A stretch of 64,000 nucleotides of DNA from the NCBI RefSeq assembly GCF_002847445.1, contig NZ_CP025430.1:3840501-3904500 (forward strand). Direction: 5' to 3'. The notes under the pieces are model-generated. The model did not search any database. It was not told where the DNA came from and was given only the letters and a program-made list of their open reading frames with translations. The position numbers and the translations under genes were made by a program. Of this stretch, positions 29,812 to 39,892 are shown piece by piece. The DNA comes from Paracoccus zhejiangensis. GTDB lineage: Bacteria > Pseudomonadota > Alphaproteobacteria > Rhodobacterales > Rhodobacteraceae. Positions within the stretch are counted from its first letter, which is position 1. Each line of letters begins with the position of its first letter.

Positions 29812-31019
29812 GCTTTGATCTTCAGACCATCCGCGCCGATTTCCCCATCCTGTCGCGGCAGGTGAACGGCAAGCCACTGGTCTACCTGGACAATGGCGCC
29901 AGCGCCCAGAAGCCCCGGCAGGTGATCGACGCCATCACCCGCGCCTATGAGGGCGAATATGCCAATGTCCATCGCGGGCTGCATTTCCTCTCGAACCTCG
30001 CCACCGACAATTACGAGCGGGTGCGGGCGATCATCGCCAAATTCCTGAACGCCCCGCGCGAGGACGAGATCATCTTCACCTCGGGCGCGACCGAGGCGAT
30101 CAACCTGGTCAGCTATGGCTGGGCCGCGCCGAACCTGCAGGCGGGCGACGAGATCGTGCTGTCGGTGCTGGAACATCACGCCAATATTGTGCCCTGGAAC
30201 TTCCTGCGCGAGCGGCAGGGCGTGGTGCTGAAATGGGTCGAGCCCGAGCCCGATGGCAGCCTGCCGCCGGAAAAGGTGCTGGCGGCGGTGGGGCCGAAGA
30301 CCAAGCTGATCGCCGTTACCCACATGTCGAACGTGACCGGCACGGTGGTTGATGTGGCGGCGATCGCGCGCGGCACCGATGTACCCGTGCTGGTTGATGG
30401 CTCGCAGGCCTCGGTTCACATGCCGGTCGATCTCAAGACGCTTGGCGTCGATTTCTACTGCATCACCGGGCACAAGCTTTATGGTCCCTCGGGGTCGGGC
30501 GCGATCTGGATCGCGCGGGATCGCCAGAGCGAGATGCGCCCCTTCATGGGCGGTGGAGACATGATCAAGACGGTGACGCGCGATGCAGTCACCTATGCCG
30601 ACCCGCCGCTGAAATTCGAGGCCGGCACACCCGGCATCGTCAACCAGATCGGTCTGGGCGCGGCGCTGGAATACCTGATGGATATCGGCATGGAGAACAT
30701 CGCCGCCCATGAGAAGAAGCTGCGCGACCGCACCCGTGACAAGCTGCGCGCGCTGAACTGGCTGAACGTGCAGGGCGACGCGCCGGGCAAGGGCGCGATC
30801 TTCTCGATGACGATGGAGGGCGCGCATGCGCATGACATCTCGACCATCCTCGACAAGCGGGGGATCGCGGTGCGCGCGGGCAGCCATTGCGCCATGCCGC
30901 TGATGGACTTCTATGGCATCACCGCCAGCGCCCGCGCCAGCTTTGCCATGTACAACACCGAGGCCGAGGTGGATGCGCTGATCGATGGTCTGGGCTTCTG
31001 CCGGGAACTGTTCGGCTGA
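29808..31019 (+). CDS. sufS: Cysteine desulfurase SufS
   Basis: 403 aa, the usual group II desulfurase length. Conserved parts: VYLDNGASAQKPRQVIDAI, YANVHRGLHFLSNLAT, TSGATEAINLVSYGW, SVLEHHANIVPW, the PLP Lys in ITGHKLYGPSGSGAIW, and the catalytic Cys in RAGSHCAMPLMDFYG. SufS passes persulfide sulfur to a SufE/SufU-type acceptor and on to SufBCD. It is the last gene of the operon seen here. No sufE, sufA or sufT follows within the window. Confidence 0.96.
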   Translation: MSFDLQTIRADFPILSRQVNGKPLVYLDNGASAQKPRQVIDAITRAYEGEYANVHRGLHFLSNLATDNYERVRAIIAKFLNAPREDEIIFTSGATEAINLVSYGWAAPNLQAGDEIVLSVLEHHANIVPWNFLRERQGVVLKWVEPEPDGSLPPEKVLAAVGPKTKLIAVTHMSNVTGTVVDVAAIARGTDVPVLVDGSQASVHMPVDLKTLGVDFYCITGHKLYGPSGSGAIWIARDRQSEMRPFMGGGDMIKTVTRDAVTYADPPLKFEAGTPGIVNQIGLGAALEYLMDIGMENIAAHEKKLRDRTRDKLRALNWLNVQGDAPGKGAIFSMTMEGAHAHDISTILDKRGIAVRAGSHCAMPLMDFYGITASARASFAMYNTEAEVDALIDGLGFCRELFG

Positions 31020-31248
31020 GGGCTGGACCCGCTGACCCCGCCCGATGCGCGGTCCGGCGCTCTCCCTCTCGTCGCTTTGACCGCATCGGAGGATCTTCCG
31101 CGCGCTTCGCCGGTCACCCGCGATTTTATTTCAAGCCTGAAACAATTTTCTTGACTCGGGCCGCCTGATCGGTGCGTGTTAGGGGCAATCGCCGAGTAAC
31201 GGCGAAGGCCCCGCGAACGGGCGCCCCCAACAGGAAGGTTGACCTGCC

Positions 31249-32412
31249 ATGACCCGCAAGATCCTCACGCTGCTTGCCGCCACCACCTGCCTTGCCGGCC
31301 CCGCCGCCGCGCAGGAGGATGACACGCTGAAGATCGGCGTGCTCTTGACCCTCTCCGGCCCCGCCGCCGTGCTGGGCGAGATGGCGCGGGACGGCTTTCA
31401 GCAGGCCGCCGACGAGATCGGCGAGATCGGCGGCATGAAGACCGAGATCATCATCGTCGATGACGAGCAAAAGCCGGATATCGCCGCCAACAAGGCGCGC
31501 GAACTCGTGGAACGCGACGGTGCCGATATCGTTGTCGGCCCGATCTTCTCGAACATTGCCGGTGCCATCGTGAAGCCGGTGACCGATGCCGGCGCGATCG
31601 TGATCAGCCCGAATGCCGGTCCGTCCAATCTGGCCGGGGCCGAGTGCAACAAGGCCTTCTTCTCGGTCTCCTACCAGAACGACCAGAACCACGAGGTGAT
31701 GGGCGCCTATGCCAAGGAGCAAGGCTTCAAGAACGTCTTTCTGATCGCGCCGAACTATCAGGCCGGGCAGGACAGCCTGGCGGGCTTCAAGCACAGCTAT
31801 GATGGTGGGTTGGCGGGCGAGGTCTTCACCCAGCTGGGGCAGCTCGATTTCTCGGCGGAACTGGCGCAGATCGCCGCCGCCCAGCCCGACGCGGTCTTTG
31901 CCTTCATGCCCGGCGGCATGGGGGTGAACCTCGTCAAGCAATACCGGCAGGCGGGGCTGGAGACGATCCCCTTCCTCTCGGCCTTCACCGTGGACGAATC
32001 GACCCTGCCGGCGCAGCAGGATGCTGCCGTCGGCTTCTTCTCGGGCACCAACTGGACCCCGGACCTGGACAACGAGGCCAACAAGGCCTTCGTCGAGGGT
32101 TTCGAGGCCAAATTCGGCAAGGTGCCGGCCAGCTATGCCGCGCATGGCTATGACGCGGCCAAGCTGATCGACGCGGCCGTTCGCGCGGCCGGCGGCACCG
32201 CCGACAAGGATGCGCTGATCGCGGCACTGGAGACCGCCGACTTCCCCTCGGTACGCGGTGATTTCGCCTTTGGCCCGAACCATTTCCCGGTGCAGGACTT
32301 CTACCTGGCCGAGGTTAAGAAGCGCGAGGATGGCCAGTTCGCCACCTCTGTCGTGAAGGCGATCTTCGATGACTACGCCGACACCTATGCATCCCAGTGC
32401 CAGATGAAGTGA
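31249..32412 (+). CDS. Branched-chain amino acid/amide-type ABC transporter substrate-binding protein (LivJ-like)
   Basis: 387 aa. A Sec signal peptide (MTRKILTLLAATTCLAGPAA, cleaved near AAAQ) leads into a peripla-BP-6 domain: LKIGVLLTLSGPAAVLGEMA, IIIVDDEQKPDIAANKARE, DIVVGPIFSNIAGAIV and AYAKEQGFKNVFLIAPNYQ. AGGAAGG precedes the start. It is the first gene of a complete five-gene Liv-type importer. The ligand cannot be fixed from sequence: these systems take branched-chain amino acids, amides, urea or aromatic acids. A TTGACT at 31151 is a possible -35 element. Confidence 0.9.
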   Translation: MTRKILTLLAATTCLAGPAAAQEDDTLKIGVLLTLSGPAAVLGEMARDGFQQAADEIGEIGGMKTEIIIVDDEQKPDIAANKARELVERDGADIVVGPIFSNIAGAIVKPVTDAGAIVISPNAGPSNLAGAECNKAFFSVSYQNDQNHEVMGAYAKEQGFKNVFLIAPNYQAGQDSLAGFKHSYDGGLAGEVFTQLGQLDFSAELAQIAAAQPDAVFAFMPGGMGVNLVKQYRQAGLETIPFLSAFTVDESTLPAQQDAAVGFFSGTNWTPDLDNEANKAFVEGFEAKFGKVPASYAAHGYDAAKLIDAAVRAAGGTADKDALIAALETADFPSVRGDFAFGPNHFPVQDFYLAEVKKREDGQFATSVVKAIFDDYADTYASQCQMK

Positions 32413-32476
32413 TCAGGGAGAGGCGGGGTGCGGGCGCAAGATCCGCACCCCAGCCATTTCGGCCGAGCAGGCGCGC

Positions 32477-33394
32477 ATGACCAATCTTCTGCTCCTGCAA
32501 TTGCTGAACGGGCTGCAGTTCGGCGTGCTGCTGTTCCTGATCGCCGCCGGACTGACGCTGGTGTTCGGGATCATGGATTTCGTGAACCTCGCCCATGGCG
32601 TGATCTACATGATCGGCGCCTATCTGGTCGTCACCTTTGCGGGCTTGACCGGCAGCTACGGCCTTGGCCTCTTGCTGACGCTGCCCGCAACGCTGCTGAT
32701 CGGGCTGGTGCTGGAGTTCCTGATCTTCCGCCATCTCTATGACCGAAGTCATCTCGATCAGGTGCTGGCGACCTTTGGCCTCGTCATGGTCATCACCGAG
32801 GCGGTCGAGATCATCTGGGGCGCGGCGCCGCTGACCGTTTCCATGCCCGAGGCGCTGTCGGGCTCGGTCCCGCTGATCGGGCCGCTGCGCTATCCGGTGT
32901 TCCGGCTGGCGATCATCGCGGCAGGTCTATTGACCGCGCTTGGCCTGTGGCTGGTGATCACCCGAACGCGGATCGGGATGCGGCTCAGGGCAGGGGCCTC
33001 GAACCGGGCCATGCTGTCGGCGCTTGGCGTCGATGTGCGCAGGCTGTTCACGGTGATCTTCGCCTTTGGCGCGATGCTGGCCGGGTTTGCCGGGGCGATG
33101 GTCGCGCCGATCCTTGCCGTCGATACCGGCATGGGGGAAAGCGTGCTGATCCTCGCCTTCGTGGTCATCGTCATCGGCGGCATCGGCTCGATCAAGGGCG
33201 CCTTCGCCGGGGCGCTGCTGGTCGGCGTCGTCGACACGGTGGGCCGCGTCTTCGGCCCGATCCTCCTGAAGGCGGTGATGGACCCGTCCGCCGCCGCACA
33301 GGCCGGGCGGACGCTGGCGCCGATGCTGGTCTATATCCTGATGGCGCTGATCCTCGCGATCCGGCCGGCAGGCCTTTTCGGGCAGAAGACATGA
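32477..33394 (+). CDS. Liv-type ABC transporter permease (LivH-like)
   Basis: 305 aa, about eight hydrophobic segments. Typical LivH parts: LLNGLQFGVLLFLIAAGLTL, VFGIMDFVNLAHGVIYMIGA, and RAGASNRAMLSALGVDVRRL near the middle, followed by FAFGAMLAGFAGAMVAPIL. It makes one half of the inner-membrane channel. It starts 64 bp after the binding-protein gene and overlaps livM by 4 bp. Confidence 0.93.
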   Translation: MTNLLLLQLLNGLQFGVLLFLIAAGLTLVFGIMDFVNLAHGVIYMIGAYLVVTFAGLTGSYGLGLLLTLPATLLIGLVLEFLIFRHLYDRSHLDQVLATFGLVMVITEAVEIIWGAAPLTVSMPEALSGSVPLIGPLRYPVFRLAIIAAGLLTALGLWLVITRTRIGMRLRAGASNRAMLSALGVDVRRLFTVIFAFGAMLAGFAGAMVAPILAVDTGMGESVLILAFVVIVIGGIGSIKGAFAGALLVGVVDTVGRVFGPILLKAVMDPSAAAQAGRTLAPMLVYILMALILAIRPAGLFGQKT

Positions 33395-34335
33395 GCCCGC
33401 GCCTGCGCAATATCGCCGCGATCGTTATCTTTGGCGGCTTTGCCCTGCTGCCGCTGCTGGCCGGGATGCTGGGCGAAAGCTTCCTGATCGTCATCGCGAC
33501 CCGTATCCTGGCATTCGCCATTGCCGCCTTGGCGCTGGACCTGATCCTTGGCTATGGCGGCATGGTCAGCTTTGGCCACGCCGCCTATCTGGGGATCGGA
33601 GCCTATGCGGTGGCGATCCTGCAGCGCGCCGGCATCACCGATTTGGGACTGCACCTGCTGGCCGCCATCGTCGCGGCGGCACCCTTCGCGCTCGTCACCG
33701 GGGCGATCTCGCTGAGGACGCGCGGGGTCTACTTCATCATGATCACGCTGGCCTTCGCTCAGATGGCCTATTTCTTCTTCGTCTCGCTCTCGGCCTATGG
33801 CGGCGATGACGGGGTGACGCTGGCCGCGCGCTCGACGCTGCTGGGCGAGCCGCTCTTGGAAAATGACCGGGTGCTGTTCTACGTCACCCTCGGCCTGCTG
33901 CTCGCGATCTATCTGCTGGCGCTGAGGATCACCCAGTCGCGCTTTGGCCGGGTGCTGACCGGCACGCGTGAGAACCCGGTGAGGATGCAGGCCATCGGCT
34001 ATTCACCCTTCCGCTTCCAGCTGACCGCCTATGTCATCTCGGGCTGCTTGGCGGCGGTGGCAGGGGTGATGCTGGCCAACCAGACCGAGTTCGTCTCGCC
34101 TGCGCTGATGAACTGGCACCGCTCGGGCGAGCTGATCGTGATGGTGGTGCTGGGCGGCATCGGCAACCTGATCGGTGCGGTTGGCGGCGCGGTGATCGCG
34201 CTGCTGCTCGAGGAATTTCTGTCACGCTTTTCCGAGCATTGGCCGCTGTTCTTCGGGCTGATCCTGATCGGGGTGGTGCTGGCCTCGCGCGATGGCGTTA
34301 GCGGGCTGATCCGCCGGATCGGAGGCGCGAAATGA
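33391..34335 (+). CDS. Liv-type ABC transporter permease (LivM-like)
   Basis: 314 aa from ATG 33391, overlapping the livH stop (ATGA). Multi-spanning permease with LDLILGYGGMVSFGHAAYLG and IGAYAVAILQ (family signature), RTRGVYFIMITLAFAQMAYF, and GTRENPVRMQAIGYSPFRFQ. It is the second half of the channel with LivH. The stop again overlaps the next start by 4 bp. Confidence 0.93.
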   Translation: MSPRLRNIAAIVIFGGFALLPLLAGMLGESFLIVIATRILAFAIAALALDLILGYGGMVSFGHAAYLGIGAYAVAILQRAGITDLGLHLLAAIVAAAPFALVTGAISLRTRGVYFIMITLAFAQMAYFFFVSLSAYGGDDGVTLAARSTLLGEPLLENDRVLFYVTLGLLLAIYLLALRITQSRFGRVLTGTRENPVRMQAIGYSPFRFQLTAYVISGCLAAVAGVMLANQTEFVSPALMNWHRSGELIVMVVLGGIGNLIGAVGGAVIALLLEEFLSRFSEHWPLFFGLILIGVVLASRDGVSGLIRRIGGAK

Positions 34336-35074
34336 GCCTGCTCGAAGTGCAGAACCTGTGCAAATCCTATGGCGCGCTGACCGTCACCGATGATGTCTGC
34401 CTCTCGGTCGAGGAGGGCGAGTTGCACGCCATCATCGGCCCGAACGGCGCCGGCAAGACCACGCTGATCTCGCAGCTGTCCGGTCAACTGCCCAGCAATA
34501 GCGGCAAAGTCCGCTTCAACGGCGCCGACATCACCCGGCTGGCCATGCCGCAACGGGTGCGGCGGGGACTGTCGCGCAGCTTCCAGATCACCTCAATCCT
34601 GCCGGCCTTCTCGGTTCTGGAAAATGTTTCTACCGCCGTTCAGGCCCGCGAAGGCAGCAGCTTCCGCTTCTTCGCCCCGGTGGCATCCGAGACCGCGCTG
34701 AACGATCAGGCCCGCGCCGCTCTGGCCCGCGTCGGGCTGGAGGGCCGGGCCGAGGTCCGCGCCGGATCGCTGAGCCATGGCGAGAAGCGGCAACTGGAAC
34801 TGGCGATTGCGCTGGCCACCAATCCGCGCCTCTTGCTGCTGGACGAGCCGCTGGCCGGCACGTCGGGCCCCGAGGCCGAGCGGCTGATCCGGGTCATCGG
34901 CAGCCTGAAGGGCGAGGTGACGGTGCTGCTCATCGAGCATGACATGGACGCGGTCTTTGCGCTTGCGGATCGCATCAGTGTGCTGGTCTATGGCCGCCTC
35001 ATCGCCACCGGCACCGGCGAGGCGATCCGCGCCGACCGGCAGGTGCGCAGCGCCTACCTGGGAGAGGACGCCTG

Positions 35075-35075
<1 letters not shown>
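34332..35075 (+). CDS. Liv-type ABC transporter ATP-binding protein (LivG-like)
   Basis: 247 aa. Walker [22 protein letters not shown]-loop [10 protein letters not shown], signature [17 protein letters not shown], Walker [20 protein letters not shown] and H-loop [22 protein letters not shown] replaces the common LSGGQ-like motif, as is normal in LivG. It pairs with LivF as the ATPase dimer. Joined to both neighbours by overlaps. Confidence 0.94.
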
Positions 35076-35761
<686 letters not shown>

Positions 35762-35815
35762 TCGCCGCATTACCCGTTGCACCGCCCGCCAAGCCCGGTT
35801 ATTGACACCTTCGCT

Positions 35816-35892
<77 letters not shown>

Positions 35893-35986
35893 ATATTTTT
35901 CCTCAGACGTCAGACGCGATACTCGCACCGCCTGCGGCACAGCGCCACCAACCGATTGGCTCAATCGTTGCCTGCGCCGGTGCAGA

Positions 35987-37219
35987 TCAGGCCTGCGCAA
36001 GCGCCTTGCGTTCCCAATCCTCGGTCAGCGCGTCCTCTGCGCGTGCCCTTGCCCGCTCGGCCTCGCGGCGGGCGGCGGGCGCGTCGCCAAAGCGGGCCAC
36101 GGCGGCCAGGCAGTCCTGCAGGCTTTCCTGCACCTCCAGCAGGCCGGCACCGTCGCGGGCGATGGGGGTATAGAAGACCGCATAGAGCCGCTCGAGATCC
36201 AGCGGCGGCGCATAGACCAGGTCGAACGTGACCTGATCCCGCGTCGCGCGCTGCTCGTGGAGGACTTCCAGCACACGGGTACCGGCGCGCAGCACCTCGA
36301 TGGCGGTGCCAGGGTCGTTGATGCCGGGCGACAGCGCCTTGCTGGCAACCTCGCCAAGAACGGTCAGCCCGTAGCCCAGGTCCTGGTCGAAGCTGCGCGC
36401 CTCGCCAAGCGAGAAGGCCTGCCTGAGGGCGATGTGATCCGCTTCGGCCACCGGGCCGGTCAGGCGCAGCAGGGCCTCGCCGCGGTGGACATATTTCCCG
36501 GGCATCCGCAGGATCTGGACCTTGATGCCACACTGCCCGGCGCGGGCCTGCAACTTCTGCAGGTCAACATGGCGGACATGGCCCGACAGGATCGACGAGA
36601 CGAGCGGCAGCCCGTCCGGCAGGGCATCCGCCCGCGGGATCGCACCAAGGGCCGGGTGGTCGCGATAGAGCCGTGCGGCGGGCTTCGCCGCTTCCTCGAT
36701 CCGGGCGATGATGTCGCTCATGCGGCCGAAATCGTTCAGATGGGTAACCCAACGCACCAGCGCCCAGGCAATCAGCGCGATATCGGCCAGCGTCGCCACG
36801 AACAGGAGCACCCGCGAGTTGTCCGGATAAAGCCCCGCCGACAGGCCGATGATTCCGACGATGCTGAACAGGAACGAGCCGATGAAGACCGAAACGGCGG
36901 TCTGCGCGGTGCGATCCTCCTCGAGCAGGCGGGTGGCGCGCGGCGTGGCGTTCGAGGTGGCCGAGCCATAGGCGCCGACGATGATCGACATCGAGAAGGT
37001 GGTCACTGCCAGCATCGAGGTGGCAATGATGTTCAGCAGTTCGTCGACCGACCCCGATGCCAGGTCGATCTGCGGCACATAGGGCAGGACCCGGCCCATG
37101 AAGGGCGCGACCAGTGCCAGCACCACCCCGGCAAGGCTGTAGAGGATGACCCGCACCCACATCTTGCGCAGCTGCTCGCGCAGCCGCTGAATCCATCCCC
37201 TGTCGCGCCAGCTGGTCAC
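35987..37219 (-). CDS. DUF2254 family membrane protein
   Basis: About 410 aa from GTG 37219, which has GGATGGACAGG upstream. The frame is open to 37381, and ATG 37300 is an alternative start; the extra N-terminal sequence is low-complexity and poorly coding. Four hydrophobic segments lie in the N-terminal half (VRVILYSLAGVVLALVAPF, TSMLAVTTFSMSIIVGAYG, FIGSFLFSIVGIIGLSAG, and one around LLFVATLADIALIAWALVRW). A soluble C-terminal half includes KALSPGINDPGTAIEVL, the best-conserved DUF2254 block. Function unknown. It is convergent with the tRNA gene. Confidence 0.85.
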   Translation of the reverse strand: MTSWRDRGWIQRLREQLRKMWVRVILYSLAGVVLALVAPFMGRVLPYVPQIDLASGSVDELLNIIATSMLAVTTFSMSIIVGAYGSATSNATPRATRLLEEDRTAQTAVSVFIGSFLFSIVGIIGLSAGLYPDNSRVLLFVATLADIALIAWALVRWVTHLNDFGRMSDIIARIEEAAKPAARLYRDHPALGAIPRADALPDGLPLVSSILSGHVRHVDLQKLQARAGQCGIKVQILRMPGKYVHRGEALLRLTGPVAEADHIALRQAFSLGEARSFDQDLGYGLTVLGEVASKALSPGINDPGTAIEVLRAGTRVLEVLHEQRATRDQVTFDLVYAPPLDLERLYAVFYTPIARDGAGLLEVQESLQDCLAAVARFGDAPAARREAERARARAEDALTEDWERKALAQA

Positions 37220-37444
37220 TGCCTGTCCATCCTGCGGCCTGCCCTGTCCCTGCGACCTTGTTCGCGGAAAAGGCTGGATACTGCAAGGCAGAGGGCTCAT
37301 GGCACCGGGTTTGCCGCAGGGCGAGGGGGCCCGTGAAATTACCGTGTGCGCGGGTGCCTTCGCCCTGCTGCGGTTCGCCATCGTCGATGGACCGCCAGAC
37401 GCAAGTGGGTATCGCGGCGCAGCATCTCGGTTTCCTTGTCCGGA

Positions 37445-38701
37445 TCAGCCCAGCAGGATCGCCCTGAAATCATTCACATTGGTCAGCGTCGGTCCGGTAC
37501 GGATCAGCGTGCCGAGCCGGTCGAAGAGGCTGTAGCTGTCATGGCCGTCCAGATGATCGCGCGGGCTCAGCCCGGCCTTGCCCGCCGCGGCAAGCGTATC
37601 CGGCCCGATCATCGCCCCGGCGGCGTCCTCGGTGCCGTCGATGCCGTCGGTATCGGCGGCCAGTGCATGAATGCCCGGATGACCGTTCAGCGCGAGTGCG
37701 AGGCTCAGCAGGAACTCGGTATTCCGTCCGCCCCGGCCGGGCGTCCTGTCGCCGATGGTCACGGTCGCCTCACCGCCCGAGAGCAGCACGGCGGGCGCCT
37801 TGACCGGCGTGCCATGCAGGGCGCCGGCACGGGCAATCCCGGCCAGGACGATGCCCAGTTGCGCCGCCTCGCCCTCCAGCGCGTCACCCAGCAGCAGGGG
37901 CGTGATCCCGGCGGCGCGGGCGACATCCGCCGCTGCCTCCAGCGACATCTGCGGCGTGGCGATCATGCGGCAATCGGGGGTGAACGCCGGCTGAGCCACC
38001 GGAGGGCGCAGCAGGATCTCGCGCGCGGCAAGGGGCAGGTTCGGCCCCAGCCGTGCCACCAGGGGCGACAGGTTCTCGCCCGCCGAAGGATCGGGCACCG
38101 TCGGACCCGAGGCGATCGCCGCCGGGTCGTCCCCCGGCACGTCGGAGATCGCCAGCGTCACCAGCCGCGCCGGTGCCGCCGCCTGCGCCAACCTGCCGCC
38201 CTTGATCCGCGACAGGCGGCGGCGCACCCGGTTCATCTCCTCGATGGTCAGGCCCGAGGCCAGCAGCAGCCGGTTGACCGCGCGCTTGTCCTCCAGCGTC
38301 AACGGCGGCTCGGGCAATGTCATCAGCGCCGAGCCGCCGCCCGAGATCAGCGCAAGCACCAGATCATCCCGCCCGGCCCGTTGCGCGGTCTCGAGGATCT
38401 CGACGGCAGCCCTGTGCCCGGCCTCGTCCGGAACAGGATGCGCGGCTTCGCGCACCGTGATCCGCTCGGTCGGCACCCCATGGCCATAGCGGGTCACGAC
38501 CACGCCCGACAGGTCCACATCCGGCCAGGCCCGTTCCACCGCCCGCGCCATGGCGGCGGCGGCTTTCCCGGCCCCCACCACGATGCAGCGACCGGCGGGC
38601 TTTTCGGGCAGGTGACGGGCGAGGACCGTGGCGGGATCCGCCGCCGCGATCGCCGCATCCAGCATCTGCCGCAGCAGCGCCTGTGCTTCCGCGTCCCGCA
38701 T
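37445..38701 (-). CDS. ttuD: Glycerate 2-kinase, MOFRL type (TtuD/GckA)
   Basis: 418 aa from ATG 38701, chosen for the GAGGT 7-11 bp upstream; an ATG at 38716 is an alternative. DUF4147 N-terminal domain (IVVGAGKAAAAMARAVE, VVVTRYGHGVPTERITVREA, DDLVLALISGGGSALM) and C-terminal MOFRL domain (VLLSGGEATVTI, GRGGRNTEFLLSLAL, ALAADTDGIDGTEDAAGAMI). It phosphorylates glycerate to 2-phosphoglycerate; older literature calls TtuD hydroxypyruvate reductase. It begins 7 bp after the ttuC stop and completes the tartrate-to-glycolysis route with it. Confidence 0.9.
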   Translation of the reverse strand: MRDAEAQALLRQMLDAAIAAADPATVLARHLPEKPAGRCIVVGAGKAAAAMARAVERAWPDVDLSGVVVTRYGHGVPTERITVREAAHPVPDEAGHRAAVEILETAQRAGRDDLVLALISGGGSALMTLPEPPLTLEDKRAVNRLLLASGLTIEEMNRVRRRLSRIKGGRLAQAAAPARLVTLAISDVPGDDPAAIASGPTVPDPSAGENLSPLVARLGPNLPLAAREILLRPPVAQPAFTPDCRMIATPQMSLEAAADVARAAGITPLLLGDALEGEAAQLGIVLAGIARAGALHGTPVKAPAVLLSGGEATVTIGDRTPGRGGRNTEFLLSLALALNGHPGIHALAADTDGIDGTEDAAGAMIGPDTLAAAGKAGLSPRDHLDGHDSYSLFDRLGTLIRTGPTLTNVNDFRAILLG

Positions 38702-38708
38702 GGCGACC

Positions 38709-39782
38709 TCAGACATTCTCGCGGCGAATGGCTTCGCAGACCGCATCGGTGACCTCTTGGGTATTGGCGCTGCCACCGACATCCGGGGTCAGCACGCCAT
38801 CGGCGCAGACCTTTTCCACCGCCCGCATCAGCCGTTCGGCAGCCGCCGGCTCGCCCAGGTGCTCCAGCATCTGCGCGGCGGTCCAGAAGGTGGCGACCGG
38901 GTTGGCGATGCCCTTGCCGGTGATGTCGAAGGCCGAGCCGTGGATCGGCTCGAACATCGAGGGGAAGCGCTTTTCCGGGTCGATATTGGCGGTCGGCGCG
39001 ACGCCCAGGCTGCCGGCCAGCGCCCCGGCCAGATCCGACAGGATATCCGCGTGCAGGTTGGTGGCGACGATGGTGTCGAGCGAGGCCGGGTTCTTCACCA
39101 TCCGCACCGTCATCGCATCGACCAGCATCTTGTCCCAGGTCACATCGGGGAATTCCTTGGACACCTCGGCGGCGATTTCGTCCCACATCACCATGCCATG
39201 GCGTTGGGCATTGGACTTGGTCACCACGGTCAGGAACTTGCGGGGCCGCGACTGCGCCAGCTTGAAGGCGTAGCGCATGATCCGCGTGACGCCGGCGCGG
39301 GTGAAGATGGCGACCTCGGTGCCGACCTCTTCGGGCAGGCCCTTGTGGGCGCGGCCGCCATGGCCGGAATATTCGCCTTCCGAGTTTTCGCGCACGATCA
39401 CCCAGTCCAGATCGCCCGGTCCGACCCCGGCCAGCGGCGAGGTGATGCCGGGCAGGATCTTCGTTGGCCGCACATTGGCGTATTGGTCGAAACCCTGGCA
39501 GATCGGCAGGCGCAGCCCCCAGAGGGTCACATGGTCCGGCACATCCGGCGCGCCGACTGCACCGAAGAAGATCGCGTCGAAGGCCTTCAGCTGCTCGGGC
39601 CCATCCTCGGGCATCAGCGCCCCGGTCTTCTTGTAGCGGTCCGAGCTCCAGTCGAACTCGGTCACGTCAAAGTCGAAGCCGCCATCGCGGCGGGCCAGCG
39701 CCTCCAGCGCCTGCAGCCCGGCGGCGATGACCTCGGGGCCGATGCCATCGGCGGGAATGGCGGCGATCTTGTAGGTCTTCAT
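38709..39782 (-). CDS. ttuC: Tartrate dehydrogenase/decarboxylase TtuC
   Basis: 357 aa from ATG 39782, with GAGGACAGAG just upstream. Isocitrate/isopropylmalate dehydrogenase superfamily: IPADGIGPEVIAAGLQAL, WGLRLPICQGFDQYANVRPT, VRENSEGEYSGHGGR, and the metal/substrate-site region LVDAMTVRMV...ATNLHADILSDLAGAL. LPICQGFDQYANVRP and EGEYSG are characteristic of tartrate dehydrogenase. It acts on L-tartrate or D-malate with NAD+; the decarboxylation product of meso-tartrate is glycerate, the substrate of the next gene. Divergent from a LysR gene. Confidence 0.92.
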   Translation of the reverse strand: MKTYKIAAIPADGIGPEVIAAGLQALEALARRDGGFDFDVTEFDWSSDRYKKTGALMPEDGPEQLKAFDAIFFGAVGAPDVPDHVTLWGLRLPICQGFDQYANVRPTKILPGITSPLAGVGPGDLDWVIVRENSEGEYSGHGGRAHKGLPEEVGTEVAIFTRAGVTRIMRYAFKLAQSRPRKFLTVVTKSNAQRHGMVMWDEIAAEVSKEFPDVTWDKMLVDAMTVRMVKNPASLDTIVATNLHADILSDLAGALAGSLGVAPTANIDPEKRFPSMFEPIHGSAFDITGKGIANPVATFWTAAQMLEHLGEPAAAERLMRAVEKVCADGVLTPDVGGSANTQEVTDAVCEAIRRENV

Positions 39783-39892
39783 CTCTCTGTCCTCATTCGG
39801 GTTCATGAGACGAAGCTGCGCCCGGCACGGCGATTCCTCAATTTGCGTGGAATTATATACAGAAGTGAGATAATCTGCCGGCGGAGGCGATC
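39783..39892. promoter_or_regulatory. Divergent ttuC / LysR control region
   Basis: 110 bp between divergent starts, with an AT-rich stretch (39838-39875) in GC-rich surroundings. It contains GGAATTATATACAGAAG. The word AATTATAT also appears, inverted, in the region ahead of the permease gene (about 40843-40850), so it could be part of a shared LysR site. The operator is inferred; only the AT-rich words are seen. Confidence 0.45.
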